Positions 34,381 through 44,609 of a stretch of 64,000 nucleotides of DNA are shown piece by piece (the first letter of the stretch is position 1; each line of letters opens with the position of its first letter). Source of the stretch: Achatina immaculata (Eukaryota > Mollusca > Gastropoda > Stylommatophora > Achatinidae); assembly GCA_009760885.1 (NCBI GenBank), contig CM019716.1:2299501-2363500 (forward strand). Direction: 5' to 3'. Under the pieces are notes generated by a model. It was not told the origin of the DNA. It searched no databases and saw only the letters and a program-made list of their open reading frames with translations. The translations under genes were made by a program, and so were the position numbers.

Positions 34381-34497
34381 TCACCAGGCCTCCTCCTCAA
34401 GCATCTCCCACAAGCTGTTGGTGATGAAGTACCGCGACTGCTTCTGCTCATCAAAGGAAAATGTCTTCACGTTGGACTTGCCACGGATAACTGGATG
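34381..34497 (-). CDS. SPC24: SPC24 terminal coding exon
   Basis: On the minus strand this exon starts after 'ttctttaactag' in phase 0 and encodes 38 residues and a stop. The peptide has TFSFDEQKQSRYFITNSLW and ends EEEAW. It matches the C-terminal end of the SPC24 globular domain, where a Phe/Leu-Asp strand is followed by a helix with SR-x-FI-x-x-x-LW and a final acidic-Trp end. SPC24 pairs with SPC25 to anchor the NDC80 complex to the inner kinetochore (MIS12 complex and CENP-T). The family match rests on this short domain plus coiled-coil exons of suitable size upstream. Confidence 0.68.
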   Translation of the reverse strand, partial: HPVIRGKSNVKTFSFDEQKQSRYFITNSLWEMLEEEAW

Positions 34498-34589
34498 CTA
34501 GTTAAAGAAATTCCACAAGCTAAAAAGGAAACAATTACACATCCAATTTTCATTGCATGTTAAAAATAAACACAAACATCTACAGTCAG

Positions 34590-35060
34590 TCAGTCATCTG
34601 CATGTTCCTTGCCGAACTTTGCCTCCCTAACAGCACTCCTGTAGGCCTCTCGGTTGTAAGCAAGATGCCTGTAGCTGATGCATCCATTTGCAGATCATCG
34701 ATGTCTTGCAGCCATCTTCACCTTCATCTTCCTCTCTTTCTTTTTTCCATTATGTACCCTTCCATGACGGTCTTCTCTAGATTATCATGACATTTAATGT
34801 GTCAAAAATACTGAAGTTTTCTCTCTTTAATCCTCTTTACTAGCCAGCCTTCTTCACTATTAAGTTCTTGTAGTATAGATATATTTGTTCTTTTTTGTGT
34901 CCATGATATTTAAGAACTCTTCTGCAACATTTACATTCAAAGGCATTTATGTGTTTCTCAGCTGTTCTGTTAAGTGTCCAGGTCTCACAGGCACATGTTG
35001 TGATGGCAAAGATGCATGCCCTTAAAAATCTACAGTACAGTTTCTTAATCCAGGTTCTGA
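34590..35060 (-). mobile_element. LINE family F 3' fragment
   Basis: The minus strand carries the same C-terminal and 3' blocks as 49600-50145 but is full of frame breaks. The 3' tail is (CAGT)-like near 34590. It lies in the last SPC24 intron. Confidence 0.75.
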
Positions 35061-35339
35061 CAGATGGTGACTAAAAATTCTCTCCTAAGCATTTCTTGCA
35101 GAACTCTAGGGCATAGCTATATGATTCTGCTTTTGTTCAGGGCAGATTCAGTTAAGCCATTTTTAGTTCTACATAAGGGAAAAAAATTAATTCTCTTGCA
35201 CATGCCATGTACCATAAGCCATACCTGATTAACATTTTGTATATTATACATTTATTATCATTCTTTTCTGCAGCTGCCAGTTGGATGAATTAATGGAAAA
35301 AAAAAACATTTTGTTCCTATTACATTAGTGACCTTATCA

Positions 35340-35348
35340 GAATAATAA

Positions 35349-35381
<33 letters not shown>
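35340..35381. repeat. (GT)n microsatellite
   Basis: About 16 GT units followed by a G-rich run. Confidence 0.95.
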
Positions 35382-35382
<1 letters not shown>

Positions 35383-35731
35383 GGTGGTGGTGACAGCTGG
35401 AAAGAAAGATAAGAGGCAAAAAGGTATATATTTTAATGCAGGGGTTCCGAAAGGATACAAAAAATTCCAAAGGTTTCACGAGGGCAAAATGACTGAGAAA
35501 GGCTGATCTACAGGATTACACAAAGTACTTGGATCAGTGTAATCTGAATGTATAAGATCTGTAAGCAGCTGCCAACATAAAGCTCAGGTAGTTCATGTTA
35601 AAGTGAGAAGATACTGAGAAGACAGCTACTGTTTTTTCTCACTTTTCAGAATGAATCAAAGACAAAAGCTGTATGTTGGTTTAAAACTCACTGTTGTACT
35701 CTACTCTCACATGGTTATGTTTACATACAGG

Positions 35732-35938
35732 GCAGTGTTTCTCAACCTGGGAGACAGGTGGAATTTTGAGTCCAAGAGGAGGAAGGAATTTATAATGGTG
35801 GAAGTCCTTTCTGAACAATGATTCAGTATATAGTGGAGGATATGGGGCATCCTGGACTGAAAAGGAAGGAAAAGGACCTTGATAGCTTAGAACCACTGTA
35901 ATGGGGTATAGGACCTTGATAGCTTAGAACCACTGTAA
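35732..35938. mobile_element. hAT-like MITE with duplicated right end
   Basis: The left end 'cagtgtttctcaacctggg' and right end 'agcttagaaccactg' are imperfect inverted termini. The right-hand segment 'aggaccttgatagcttagaa' occurs twice (about 35875-35900 and 35910-35938), a short tandem duplication of the terminus. A diverged relative is at 40650-40820. Confidence 0.6.
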
Positions 35939-36950
35939 TGGGTTATCTTGCAAAAGATCTTACTACAGATTCCAAATGCTCCCCTCATTATCATCCCAGT
36001 TATCTTACTAAATATATCAGTGTTTCTGAAATACAAAAACACAAATATCAGATTATCACAAGGATACAACCCTTGACCTCATGTGGTGGTGATCCCATGT
36101 GCCAGATGATCTTACTGATATCTCTGAAGAGATTCACTGCATACCTGGAATTTATTCATAAAAGTAATGTTTTATCAATAATTTACCCGTGCAAGAAGTA
36201 ATGCTGTGTTACTATGCAACACTTAAATGAAGTGACTGTAATCAGGTTATCTACGCAAAAAGTAATGAGTATCTAGAGTTACCAAACATCCTGTTTTGAT
36301 CACTCAAGCTCTGTCTCTCCCAAAGCACAGCTCTTAGCCCACTCATCAAGTTACCTGCCATGGGTTTTGTAATGAAACGAAAAGGTCTACTGGCAGCAGA
36401 TATCCCAAGGCAACAGTTTGTAAACAAAAGGATGACAGCTCCATTGTTGCAGGTATCTAGCATATAAACAGCACCTACATATATATGTATATATGAAATG
36501 CTTCAGTCTGATTGGGACTCTACTGGTTTGACTCAGTGTGCTGGCTTGTAAGCGTTTTTTTTTTATTTTTTATTTTGACGGGTAGCCATGCACATTAGGA
36601 CTAAATTCACTGGGCTAAATTTGTACCATCCACATCATGGACTACATCCCTCTCCCCAAAGGGTTGCATGCCCTGGTTCTGCTAAGCAAAAAATCTGTTG
36701 AGCCTAAATACAATACCTACAGATCAGTAAACTGCCTATGTCTGTCCCTATTCATTTATGTTACTGATGAACTTTTCCTTATTCCAATTTCGGACGTCTC
36801 TTTACTCCTTTCTTGTTATGGCTCACAGTGAGACAATTCTGCAGACTCTCATTACTAGTGTGCTCAGAGCATGCAATTTATTTTTACTGACAGAAAGCAT
36901 CAGCAAGATACTTGGACAGGTCATAATCACACTGAACTGTCTAATACTGA
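35939..36950. other. intronic stretch of SPC24, dispersed repeat only
   Basis: 36370-36475 repeats the sequence at 34262-34360 ('acaacagtttgtaatcaaaa' and 'ggatgacagctcca'), an unnamed dispersed repeat. I looked here for the missing SPC24 exon and did not see it. Confidence 0.4.
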
Positions 36951-37205
36951 ATGGGGACCTGCCTGAGTCAGAGGACAAGGTCAAGCTATCTTGGATCTAG
37001 AGTTACTTCTATCTTCTCCCTGGATGAAGAAGTCAACACACAAATAGGAAAGGCAGCTAGAACTTTTTGGCAGCTAAAGAAAAGGGCATGGAACAAAAGA
37101 AAGTTAAAAGTTCTGATTTATCACTGTGTGCTTAGCACTCTCTTTCATGGATCTGAAACATGTACATCATATGCAAGGCAAGAGAAAAAAACACAAACCT
37201 AACAA
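36951..37205 (+). mobile_element. LINE reverse-transcriptase C-terminal fragment, frame-broken
   Basis: The plus strand reads EEVNTQIGKAARTFWQLKKR, then VLSTLFHGSETCTSYARQEKK, a common C-terminal block of LINE reverse transcriptases. It is too short to assign a clade. Confidence 0.6.
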
Positions 37206-37239
37206 TTTCCATCTTTGCAGCTTTCACAGAATATTGAAC

Positions 37240-37420
37240 ACCAAGTTATAAAACTAACCAACCAAATTATGAAACTAACCAACCAAATTATGAAACTAAC
37301 CAACTAAATTATAAAAATAACTAACCAAACTATAAAGCAAAACAAAAAAATAACTAACCAAAGTATAAAACCAACCAACCAAATTATAAAAATAACCAAC
37401 CAAATTATAAAACTAACCCT
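37240..37420. repeat. 21-bp tandem repeat, about 8 copies
   Basis: The unit is 'aaactaaccaaccaaattat'. A single further unit-like sequence lies at 38743-38765, on the other side of the adjacent LINE fragment. Confidence 0.88.
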
Positions 37421-38742
37421 CTCATCTAAACAGAAAGCAGGTAAGATCTTTGTAAATGAAATATCCTTAAGGATGGACAACCAACCCACTTACTTAGGAG
37501 TGACTCTTGACTCCAAACTGACTTGGAAGCAACACATCAACAGTGCAGAAGCAAAAGCCAGAAGAAAACTAGCCATATTAAAAAAATTAAGTGGAACCAC
37601 ATGAGGAGCTAGTGAAAGAATCCTCAAGAATGTATATCAGCAAAGTATTCTACCACATTTAGAATATGGCTCAACATCTTGGTGCACAGCATCAAACACT
37701 ACGCTGCATAATCTAGACAAGGTTCAAAATCAGTCACTACGGATTATCACAGGTGCCATGAGGTCCACACCATAGTCTCTCTCTCTCTCTGAACCTTAAG
37801 TGCCCAGGGCACATGGGGCTTCCGCAAGGGTTTTCCACAAATGCCTGTCCTTCGCCTTTTTTTCTGCTCTTGCCCAGGTGAGCCCTCTATTGCTCAACAT
37901 CCTTTCTGTTGTTCTTCTCCATGTCTCTTTTGGTCTACCCTTACTTCTGTTCCCCTGTGGTGTCCATCTTAGTGCTATTTTTGGTAGTGAGTTGTCAGTC
38001 ATTCGGAGCACATGACACCAACAGTAGAAATGCAGAAAATAGTTGGTGTTCAAGCGCTAAAGGAACGTAGAGACACAAAAGTCATGACCATGGGAGAGAA
38101 ATTCCTTAGCTATGTAAGCCATCCCCTGAAGGAGAGATTCAATAACTTGGCATTAAGACGGCTTAAAAGAAGCAGCTTCAATCATCAGGCCAAGCGTATG
38201 CGTAAGCTGATACCTGACCTTCCAACTGTAGCCGCTCCATTATCATCTGTACCAGAGCATACACCATGGAAAGAAGCAGATTATACACAAATAACTATTC
38301 AGACTGAAGTGAAAGGTGTGCAGAATGGTGAGATGCAAAGCAGCCTTGTAAGATCAACAGCCACACTTAGTGTGCTAGATGACAAATATCCATGTGACAC
38401 CTGGATACGTGTGTATACAGACGGATCTGCACACAATGCCATAAAGAATGGAGGGGCAGGAGCACATATTGAATATCCAAACAACACCACTGACAAGATT
38501 TCCATACCCACTGGAAAATACTGCAACAACTTTGATGCAAAAGTTAGGGCAATTATTGCTGCAGTTGAAAAACCATCAGACTCCAGAACTGATACATGTC
38601 CTGTAGTAATTCTCACAGATGCAAGATCAGTACTGGAAGGTCTTCAGTGCAACAAACTACCAGACCTTAAGGATGCCTTGTCAAAAATTGGCTTACAACA
38701 TGGAGTCACTTTGCAATGGATTCCCTCCCACTGTGGGTTAAG
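37421..38742 (+). mobile_element. Jockey/I-type LINE fragment with RNase H, split by an RTE insertion
   Basis: Left part (37421-37772): YLGVTLDSKLTWKQHINSAE, then LEYGSTSWCTAS and LRIITGAMRSTP, the reverse transcriptase end. Right part (38015-38742): TVEMQKIVGVQALKERRDTK, then an RNase H domain with RVYTDGSAHNAIKNGGAG, FDAKVRAIIAAVE, VVILTDARSVLEGL and QWIPSHCGLR. The usual catalytic Glu (AE-x-x-AI) is Lys here. One stop lies in the left part. Removing the insert joins RSTP directly to TVEM in frame. It ends abruptly at CGLR, before the last catalytic Asp. Confidence 0.8.
37773..38014 (-). mobile_element. 5'-truncated RTE 3' fragment nested in the LINE
   Basis: It carries the last 70-odd residues of the 2889-5867 protein on the minus strand (LRMTDNSLPKIALRW ... 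AEAPCALGT), the stop, 'ggttcag' and the AG tail. It is flanked by 'acacca' at 37767-37772 and 38015-38020. It is almost identical to the intact copy. Confidence 0.9.
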
Positions 38743-38765
38743 ATAAAACTAACCAACCAAATATT

Positions 38766-39114
38766 ACAACTGCTACTTTTAGGATCAGGTTCACCTTCCC
38801 ACTGCGACCCCCTTTTTTTTTAAAAACTCAGGCAGATTACTCTTTCACGGGGCACAACTAAGAGGCAGAACAATGCCACCAACTCTGAGGCAAGTAGTCA
38901 GCCATAGGTCATCAACTGTTATCTCATTCAGCTTTAGCACTGTACCTTCACCCCTCCCTCTCCACCTCTTATCTCAAAGCCCAGTAGAGCTGAGATCAAC
39001 CTACAGAATGACTTCTGGAAACTGGACAGAATTTTCCACTGAACTTTATAGGATTCAGGGTTAAAAAAAAAAAAAAAGATTAAGTATCTGCAGTATACAG
39101 CAACAAAAACAAAC
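38766..39114. other. SPC24 intron, no feature recognised
   Basis: Poly-T/A tracts and a C-rich patch only. Confidence 0.4.
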
Positions 39115-39340
39115 CTTGCTCGTGGGTACTGCTTACTGTTCTCCATCTGTTTGAGCTCTTCACTGCAAGCTGCCAACTTGGTCTCTGCATCTTTCACCAG
39201 GAGTCTGAGCTTGGAGATCTCCTGTGATGATTCTTCAAGGTCTCTGTCAAGAACCTGCAACATCTGCTTCTGTTCTGACAGTTCTTCTGTCATGTCTGGG
39301 TCATCCATATGTGACAGTGAGTCACTCATATGCCGCAAAT
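39115..39340 (-). CDS. SPC24: SPC24 coiled-coil exon
   Basis: Minus strand, 226 nt, between an acceptor ('ggtttcacag') and a donor ('gagcaag' before 'gtttgt'). It takes a split codon from the exon at 42195-42345 (G plus AT gives Asp) and leaves two bases for the next exon. The peptide is a heptad-rich coiled coil: LRHMSDSLSHMDDPDMTEEL, then LEESSQEISKLRLLVKDAET and LKQMENSK. SPC24 proteins have just such a coiled coil of about 100 residues before the C-terminal globular domain, pairing with SPC25. A coiled coil alone would not identify the gene; the terminal exon does. Confidence 0.65.
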
Positions 39341-39490
39341 CTGTGAAACCATGCATTACAAGGGCAAGGCCATAAATAATTTTGTGTATGAACTTAACAA
39401 CTGACAGAAAGGCACAATAAAAATTTGAACAACATTTTTTTACTGCATTTATCCAGTTTCACTTGGTGCACAGTTCCTGATGCTTTGAAG

Positions 39491-40370
39491 TACAGGGTGA
39501 GCATAAAGTCTTTCCTTTATCACACAAAAACTATGCTAGGTACAGACATATGATATCTAGCAAATTTCACTTCAACTCAAAGTTTCTTCTGCTTTATTTG
39601 TGCACTTCAACGTGTGTTCCATATACTGCTTGCAGAACACCTGAATGATACTTGATTTCTTGCCATGTATTCTTCAACATCTCTTAAGCCACCATTGTTA
39701 AAGCATCTGTGCTTTCAGAGTATCAATTTCAGGAATTTGTGAATTGAACACTTTGTCCTTAGTATACCCCCATAAAAAAGTCAAGAGCAGTAATATCTCA
39801 TCTATACTCATTTCTAAACCTTTGCTGAACTGTGACTGGCTAATGTTTTCACGATACTACAAAACATGCTGAGCTTTATGCTTCACTGATACTGTTCTGA
39901 AACTGCTGATTGCATCACTACTTCACTAGGAAAAAAAAACCCCTCTAATAACTGGCCTAAACCACACTGTTCATGTTTCTATCTAGCATAGTTTTTAAGA
40001 TAAGATTTTTCTTAATCAGGGAAAGACTTTGTGATCATCTTGTACTGAAGTTATCCTCACCATAACTATAAGATGCAGATGCCAGCAGGTAGTGGCGGCC
40101 ATACATCTCCACTGATCTCTGTCTTGAATACTTAGACGAGAACTTCTTTACACCCTTCAAGTTTTTACAGGCATATAGCAGTGTCTTCTGGCATGCCTTA
40201 TTTTTTCAGGCTGTCATTTCCAGATTTCAAAGGATTTTCCCCAGTAATATTATGTTTCAGTTAATTAGAACAATATGGCAAAGAGTGAAGCCCACTGCTT
40301 TCAGTATGTTAAGGCAATTCACTATTGATTCACTCACTCCTGTTCTCTAAGTAATATCAGTAATGGAAAC
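39491..40370 (-). mobile_element. degraded mariner/IS630-type transposon
   Basis: Minus strand near 39730-39790 reads TFLWGYTKDKVFNSQIPEID, close to the conserved FFLWGY-x-K block near the end of mariner-type transposases. Its right terminus 'acagggtgagcataaagtct' is a familiar DNA-transposon end of this group. Upstream, SITDIT-x-RTGVSESIV near 40340 could be the helix-turn-helix. The frame is broken throughout. It lies in SPC24 intron 1. Confidence 0.5.
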
Positions 40371-41449
40371 TAATGTACAGTTTATACTTTCATGTCAGGC
40401 ATGTGATTGACAACATAAATTGAAAAAAAAAAAAAAAAAAGAGGAGGAGAGACCAACCAAGAATGATCTAATGCAGCTGAGACTGACAGCATGCAACACA
40501 GCTGGGGCATCCTGCATGAGTTGTTGGCAGACCATGAAAAGTGTTGAGAAGCTATTGTTACCAATCAGCATGTCACATTTCCTGCCAGGCAGCAACTTCT
40601 TCCATCATTTAGGACCAATGGACAAGGAATAATGGACCACCCAGTGGACTCTCAACAGGGCATTAGGTGGCTTCCCAGAGGAGAATTTGTATTCCCCATA
40701 AAATAATGTATAACAGTGAAAATCCTTTCTAGATAATGATTTAATATACAGTGGGTGGTTCAGGGACAACCTGGGAACCTGGGGTGAAAAGGGAGCACTG
40801 GGACCTGGGATGTTGACATCCACTGCTGCTCAATGGAAACAGGTGAAATGAGCATCTCTGGTGACTTCTAGAAAACCAACAAAGTTTTAATTTACCTTTT
40901 TCTTTTTTTTCCTGACCTGGTGTAAGACTGTGGTGTAGTTCTCTGTTATTAAAAAAAAAGTAGGTTCTCCAGGACAGATTACATTTCCTTAATGCACTGA
41001 CAGTCGTGGGAAACACAATCTGGTATGCCTTTCCCATGCAGTTAGATCTTTCTTTTCATAAGCACATTTACCTGATACTACTATGTCAGGTATCCTTTTT
41101 TACAGCAGGATTGACTGGATGATGCAAGAGTGGATGTAACATTCACAAACTTCAGGTGAAAAAGATTTGAGTGAGTAAGAAGTTTAACTCCTTACAGACC
41201 AACATCTCAACCATGATGTTTCACCAGGATATGGACCTATGTCTATTTTTAGCATTTAGGCTAGTTTTTAAAATTACAAAGTCACAACTATGGAGCAAAG
41301 CCACATGAAGAATGTCATTATTTTAAAAAAAAATCTATTTAAATAGCTGACAGCAGGTCAAAGTTTAAAAACACTGCAGCAAACATTGAATATGCAGAAA
41401 ACATAAAAACTAAAACTGTGAAAGGAAAGAAAATAATTATCCCTGCCAT
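40371..41449. other. SPC24 intron 1, one MITE-like segment
   Basis: 40650-40820 resembles the hAT-like MITE at 35732 ('gaaaatcctttctagataat', 'ggggtgaaaagggagc'). Otherwise no feature was recognised. Confidence 0.4.
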
Positions 41450-42140
41450 ACCAAGTCCGAAATACACCCATACTGGTGAAATATGCCTAAACCGGCTTAC
41501 ACCAGGGGTGAAACTTGATAGCTATGCATGTCACAGTACCTCCGCTCTAGAGATCGGTCATGTCCTAAACGTGCCCATACTAGGATAATATGCCTAAACC
41601 GGTTCAACCCAGGAGTGAAAGTCACTAGTGGCGAGGATTCATCCTCCTGGACAAAAGCTCCGTCCTGGTCACAACTAGGAAAGGTAGTGGCCACGACCGC
41701 AAAATGTTGAAGACGGAGACACTGGACTAGGGCAGTCTAGATAGGCAACCACCTCTCACCCGGCGCGGGGGGGGGGGATGTATGTGTATCCTAATCACAC
41801 TGAGGTTTTCCGGTGAGAAAGTCCAACGCTGGACTAGATGGGCAACACCTCTCACCCAGTGGTGATACACGGGTATCTCAAAACACGTCGAGGTTTTCCG
41901 ATGAGAAAGTCCAACTCCAGACTAAACTGGAGGAATGAAAACCACGGTGTCACGCAATCCTGCTTCTGAGACCCACAGAGAATACAGGCTCAAGCCCTGT
42001 GATACTCTGAACCTCTTGTAGTCCTCTCAGGGAACTCATGTGGTCCTACAGGGGACCGCGGGACGTATCAAGGACCACAGGCATAAATTCAATAGAATCA
42101 CAGGGAGGTCTTAGTGGTAGAAGCGAACGAAGAAGAAGAT
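41450..42140 (+). repeat. dispersed GC-richer repeat with internal duplications (LINE leader-like)
   Basis: Two pairs of internal direct repeats are seen: 'atatgcctaaaccggctta' and 'atatgcctaaaccggttca' 110 bp apart; then two blocks of about 90 bp with 'caacctctcacc'-like starts and 'gaggttttccggtgagaaag' or 'gaggttttccgatgagaaag' ends. Repeated leader modules of this kind occur in LINE 5' ends, but no ORF follows, so the parent element is unknown. Confidence 0.5.
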
Positions 42141-42194
42141 CCATACCATACATTAAAAGCTACTTCTCCCAGGACATCAAACACAGATTCTCAC

Positions 42195-42345
42195 CTGTTA
42201 TCTCCCCTTTCAGGATCATCATCATCTCAATTTTCTTCCTCTGCATTTCTTGGCTCTTTGATTTCAAAAGTGTCATCAGCTCTCTGACATTTCTACTCTT
42301 GTCTCTGATGTCTTGAGACAACGACTGTGGGACTTGTAATGCCAT
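42195..42345 (-). CDS. SPC24: SPC24 first coding exon (or second, see 43521)
   Basis: Minus strand, ATG at 42345, donor 'ataacag' before 'gtgaga', phase 1, matching the exon at 39115-39340. It encodes MALQVPQSLSQDIRDKSRNV followed by RELMTLLKSKSQEMQRKKIE, a helical N terminus. With the ATG here the protein would be about 190 residues including the missing exon, close to the vertebrate SPC24 length. Alternatively 'cccacag' at 42330-42325 could be an acceptor, giving a phase-0 exon starting at 42324 that joins in frame to 43521-43697. Confidence 0.6.
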
Positions 42346-42469
42346 GAGAAATTTTCATCTGTTATGTAAGGGCAAGCAAAAAAAAAAAAACGTGAAAATT
42401 ATACTAATAAGAAACAAGTGGTGCAATTTTATGGGATACATCTTTTAACTAAGATGCTCTCCCCATAAC

Positions 42470-42665
42470 AGACCTAGACTGGTTAACCGGACAGGGATCA
42501 CTATGGTCCCCATAATGGTGAAGTCTGCTAAAAAAGAAAAAGGAAGTATTGGACACTCAGTGATTGAAACAATAGCTACCATAACCCACACCCAATCCAG
42601 CACGATAATATGTGTCAGTATCTTCAGCCGCAAAGAACACCGGCTCACAGTTCCAGGAAGATGGG
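42470..42665 (+). mobile_element. SINE-like repeat copy
   Basis: 'ggtgaagtctgctaaaaaag', 'acccacacccaatccagca' and 'cacagttccaggaag' match the family at 11650. It supplies the first part of the open frame at 42503-43054. Confidence 0.55.
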
Positions 42666-43057
42666 AGAACAATGAAGATAATTTAAAGAAAAAAAAACTG
42701 GAAAAAATACTTGGAAATATCTACTCTATAAGATTTTCTACTACTAAATGGAATGGCTATGATGCAGATGTGGCAGACAGACTTGCTACACAGGGTAAAA
42801 TAAATGACAAACTGACAATGATCAAGGGTGACATTGCTAAAGCTGTATTGGACAGACTACGGGAAAATGAAGAGCGGGAATGGAAGAACAATGTAGATCT
42901 GGAGAGATTGCTGGAGCTAGGACAAATTAAATGTGCTGGCCGGAAATCCGAACTGTGTGGCAGAAAACGCATCGTAAAAAACCAACATTTGACAAGAACT
43001 ACAAGCATACTCTTGGATGCTGTGGAGCATATATATAAGAGGCTGACTCAAATGTAG
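42503..43057 (+). CDS. 184-residue open frame, unrecognised, partly SINE-derived
   Basis: The first 50 or so codons lie in a SINE-like repeat. The rest (from about 42680) reads as a charged helical protein: KKLEKILGNIYSIRFSTTKW, DVADRLATQGKINDKLTMIK, RLRENEEREWKNNVDLERLL, ending DAVEHIYKRLTQM. It lies on the plus strand between two minus-strand exons. It may be the end of an unknown mobile-element or host gene, or chance. No family is recognised and no promoter or splice support was found. Confidence 0.3.
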   Translation: MVPIMVKSAKKEKGSIGHSVIETIATITHTQSSTIICVSIFSRKEHRLTVPGRWENNEDNLKKKKLEKILGNIYSIRFSTTKWNGYDADVADRLATQGKINDKLTMIKGDIAKAVLDRLRENEEREWKNNVDLERLLELGQIKCAGRKSELCGRKRIVKNQHLTRTTSILLDAVEHIYKRLTQM

Positions 43058-43295
43058 TGAAGCCAGAGTCTGAATTTTGAACTATAATGCAGATTATTGT
43101 ATGTGCTGAAAGTTCATTCGAAAAAAACCGTCCATTAATTTTAGGCCAGAGGTATGTTATTACAATTTTAGGATATCATTTTATGTTCCTGTGGAAACTA
43201 AACTTTTTGGGTTAAGAAGACTTCAGTATCTACCAAATAAATCCCAAGAATAAGATTTGAAAGCTCCATAAATACTGCACAGTACATAGCAATGC

Positions 43296-43490
43296 GGACA
43301 TGAATAATTTCTGAAAATTATAAACACAACACTTTAGACGCGAGAGAAATAAAAATAATAAAAGAACCGAACCCAACACATAAACAGGTCCAACAACCGC
43401 CGAGTTACGAGAGGTCAACGCTTTTCTGACTCCGGAGTTATTCTTATTTAATCTTTAACTATTTTTCTTTCTCTCATATCTGTAAGTGCT
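43296..43490. mobile_element. diverged fold-back element with tRNA-like core
   Basis: The left arm 'cactttagacgcgagagaaa' and right arm 'ctatttttctttctctcata' are inverted versions of the arms at 33944-34260. The core again contains a B-box-like 'tgttgggttcggttc' on the minus strand. Its right edge lies about 30 bases from the splice donor at 43520. Confidence 0.5.
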
Positions 43491-43520
43491 CTTACGAATT
43501 AAAACGAAGCTGACACTTAC

Positions 43521-43697
43521 TGAATAAAAACTACGATCTTCGTATTTAATCAGAATTTGATTTCTGATAGCGTCGACAAATCCTTCTACTTCAAGTTTTC
43601 CGCTCGCAGTATTTAATGTTTTTCCTGCACTGAAGATTTCCTTGTCCGTCAAGGGAAAGCATAAAGAAATATATATTTCAAACGTGTTATCTCCCAT
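43521..43697 (-). CDS. coding exon of uncertain gene, possibly an upstream SPC24 exon
   Basis: Minus strand, ATG at 43697, 59 codons, then a consensus donor 'gtaagt' in phase 0. The peptide begins MGDNTFEIYISLCFPLTDKE and continues with EVEGFVDAIRNQILIKYEDR. It is the nearest upstream coding exon to 42195-42345 and its phase suits an acceptor at 42325. It could therefore be a 5' exon of the same transcript, lengthening the protein by about 60 residues, or a separate gene whose later exons I cannot see. The family is not recognised. Confidence 0.45.
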
Positions 43698-44276
43698 TTA
43701 TAGTTAATGCAGGATCCGACAACCAGTAAAAGGACCCATGAACCATACATAACGTGAGGTCACGGAAAGCATTATCGATCACACGTCTCCGTCGTTTGTG
43801 TTTCCGATCAGTTTAAATCCTTTTTTACCATATCATTTAGTCAGTCCGCATAGATATTTTTCTCTTGGCGTCCTTCTACTCCTTTTGCCCTTGAATTTTC
43901 AAGTCATTACCAAAATCTCTTAACTTTTGTCTTCTCATGAAGAGTCCAAGAATTTTGGCTGTCGTTTGCTCATAATTTTAACCAGTTCACATGAACAGAG
44001 ATGTAGTTAATACGTTTTTCTCTTACGGCTAAGATTGGTGTTCCGTTGCAGATTGGAGACGTCCCAGTCAATCCAGTCCAAATGATTAGAAAATATGAAG
44101 ACTAACACCATGTCCCCTATATTTCCTGAAATCTCAGAAATTTGTTTATATTTATTTATACGTGGGAAGCAAAGAGGGCTGATTAACTCTTTTCATCTTG
44201 AATTAATTTCCATGCTTTGCTGGAACAAATTTCAGTGAAAAATTTTGGTAGAAGGAAACTGGAAGGAAGTTACAAT
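43698..44276. other. possible promoter side of the exon at 43521; LINE scrap near 43860
   Basis: 43860-43920 has minus-strand similarity to the LINE piece at 56012-56233 ('aattttcaagtcattaccaa' against 'aattttccagtcattgccaa'). No TATA element stands out. Confidence 0.35.
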
Positions 44277-44600
44277 GTAGTTTAAAAATATAGTTTGGGT
44301 TAGAAATATGCTTCTATAGTTTGGGTTAGAAATATGCTTCTATGGTTTGGGTTAGAAATATACTTCTGTAGCTTGGGTTAGAAATATGCTTCTGTAGTTT
44401 GGGTTAGAAATATGCTTCTATAGTTTGGGTTAGAAATATGCTTCTATAGTCTGGGTTAGAAATATGCTTCTATAGTTTGGGTTAGAAATATGCTTCTGTA
44501 GCTTGGGTTAGAAATATGCTTCTATAGTTTGGGTTAGAAATATGCTTCTATAGTTTGGGTTAGAAATATGCTTCTATAGTTTGGGTTAGATATATGCTTA
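44277..44600. repeat. 26-bp minisatellite, about 12 copies
   Basis: The unit 'agtttgggttagaaatatgc' plus 'ttctat' is nearly invariant. Confidence 0.95.
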
Positions 44601-44609
44601 TTTTCATAT

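Noticed and set aside
38934..39356. Single 140-residue minus-strand protein
   Set aside because: Only 39115-39340 is exon-like. The frame runs through a splice donor and a poly-T intron stretch, which gives the poly-Phe tail.
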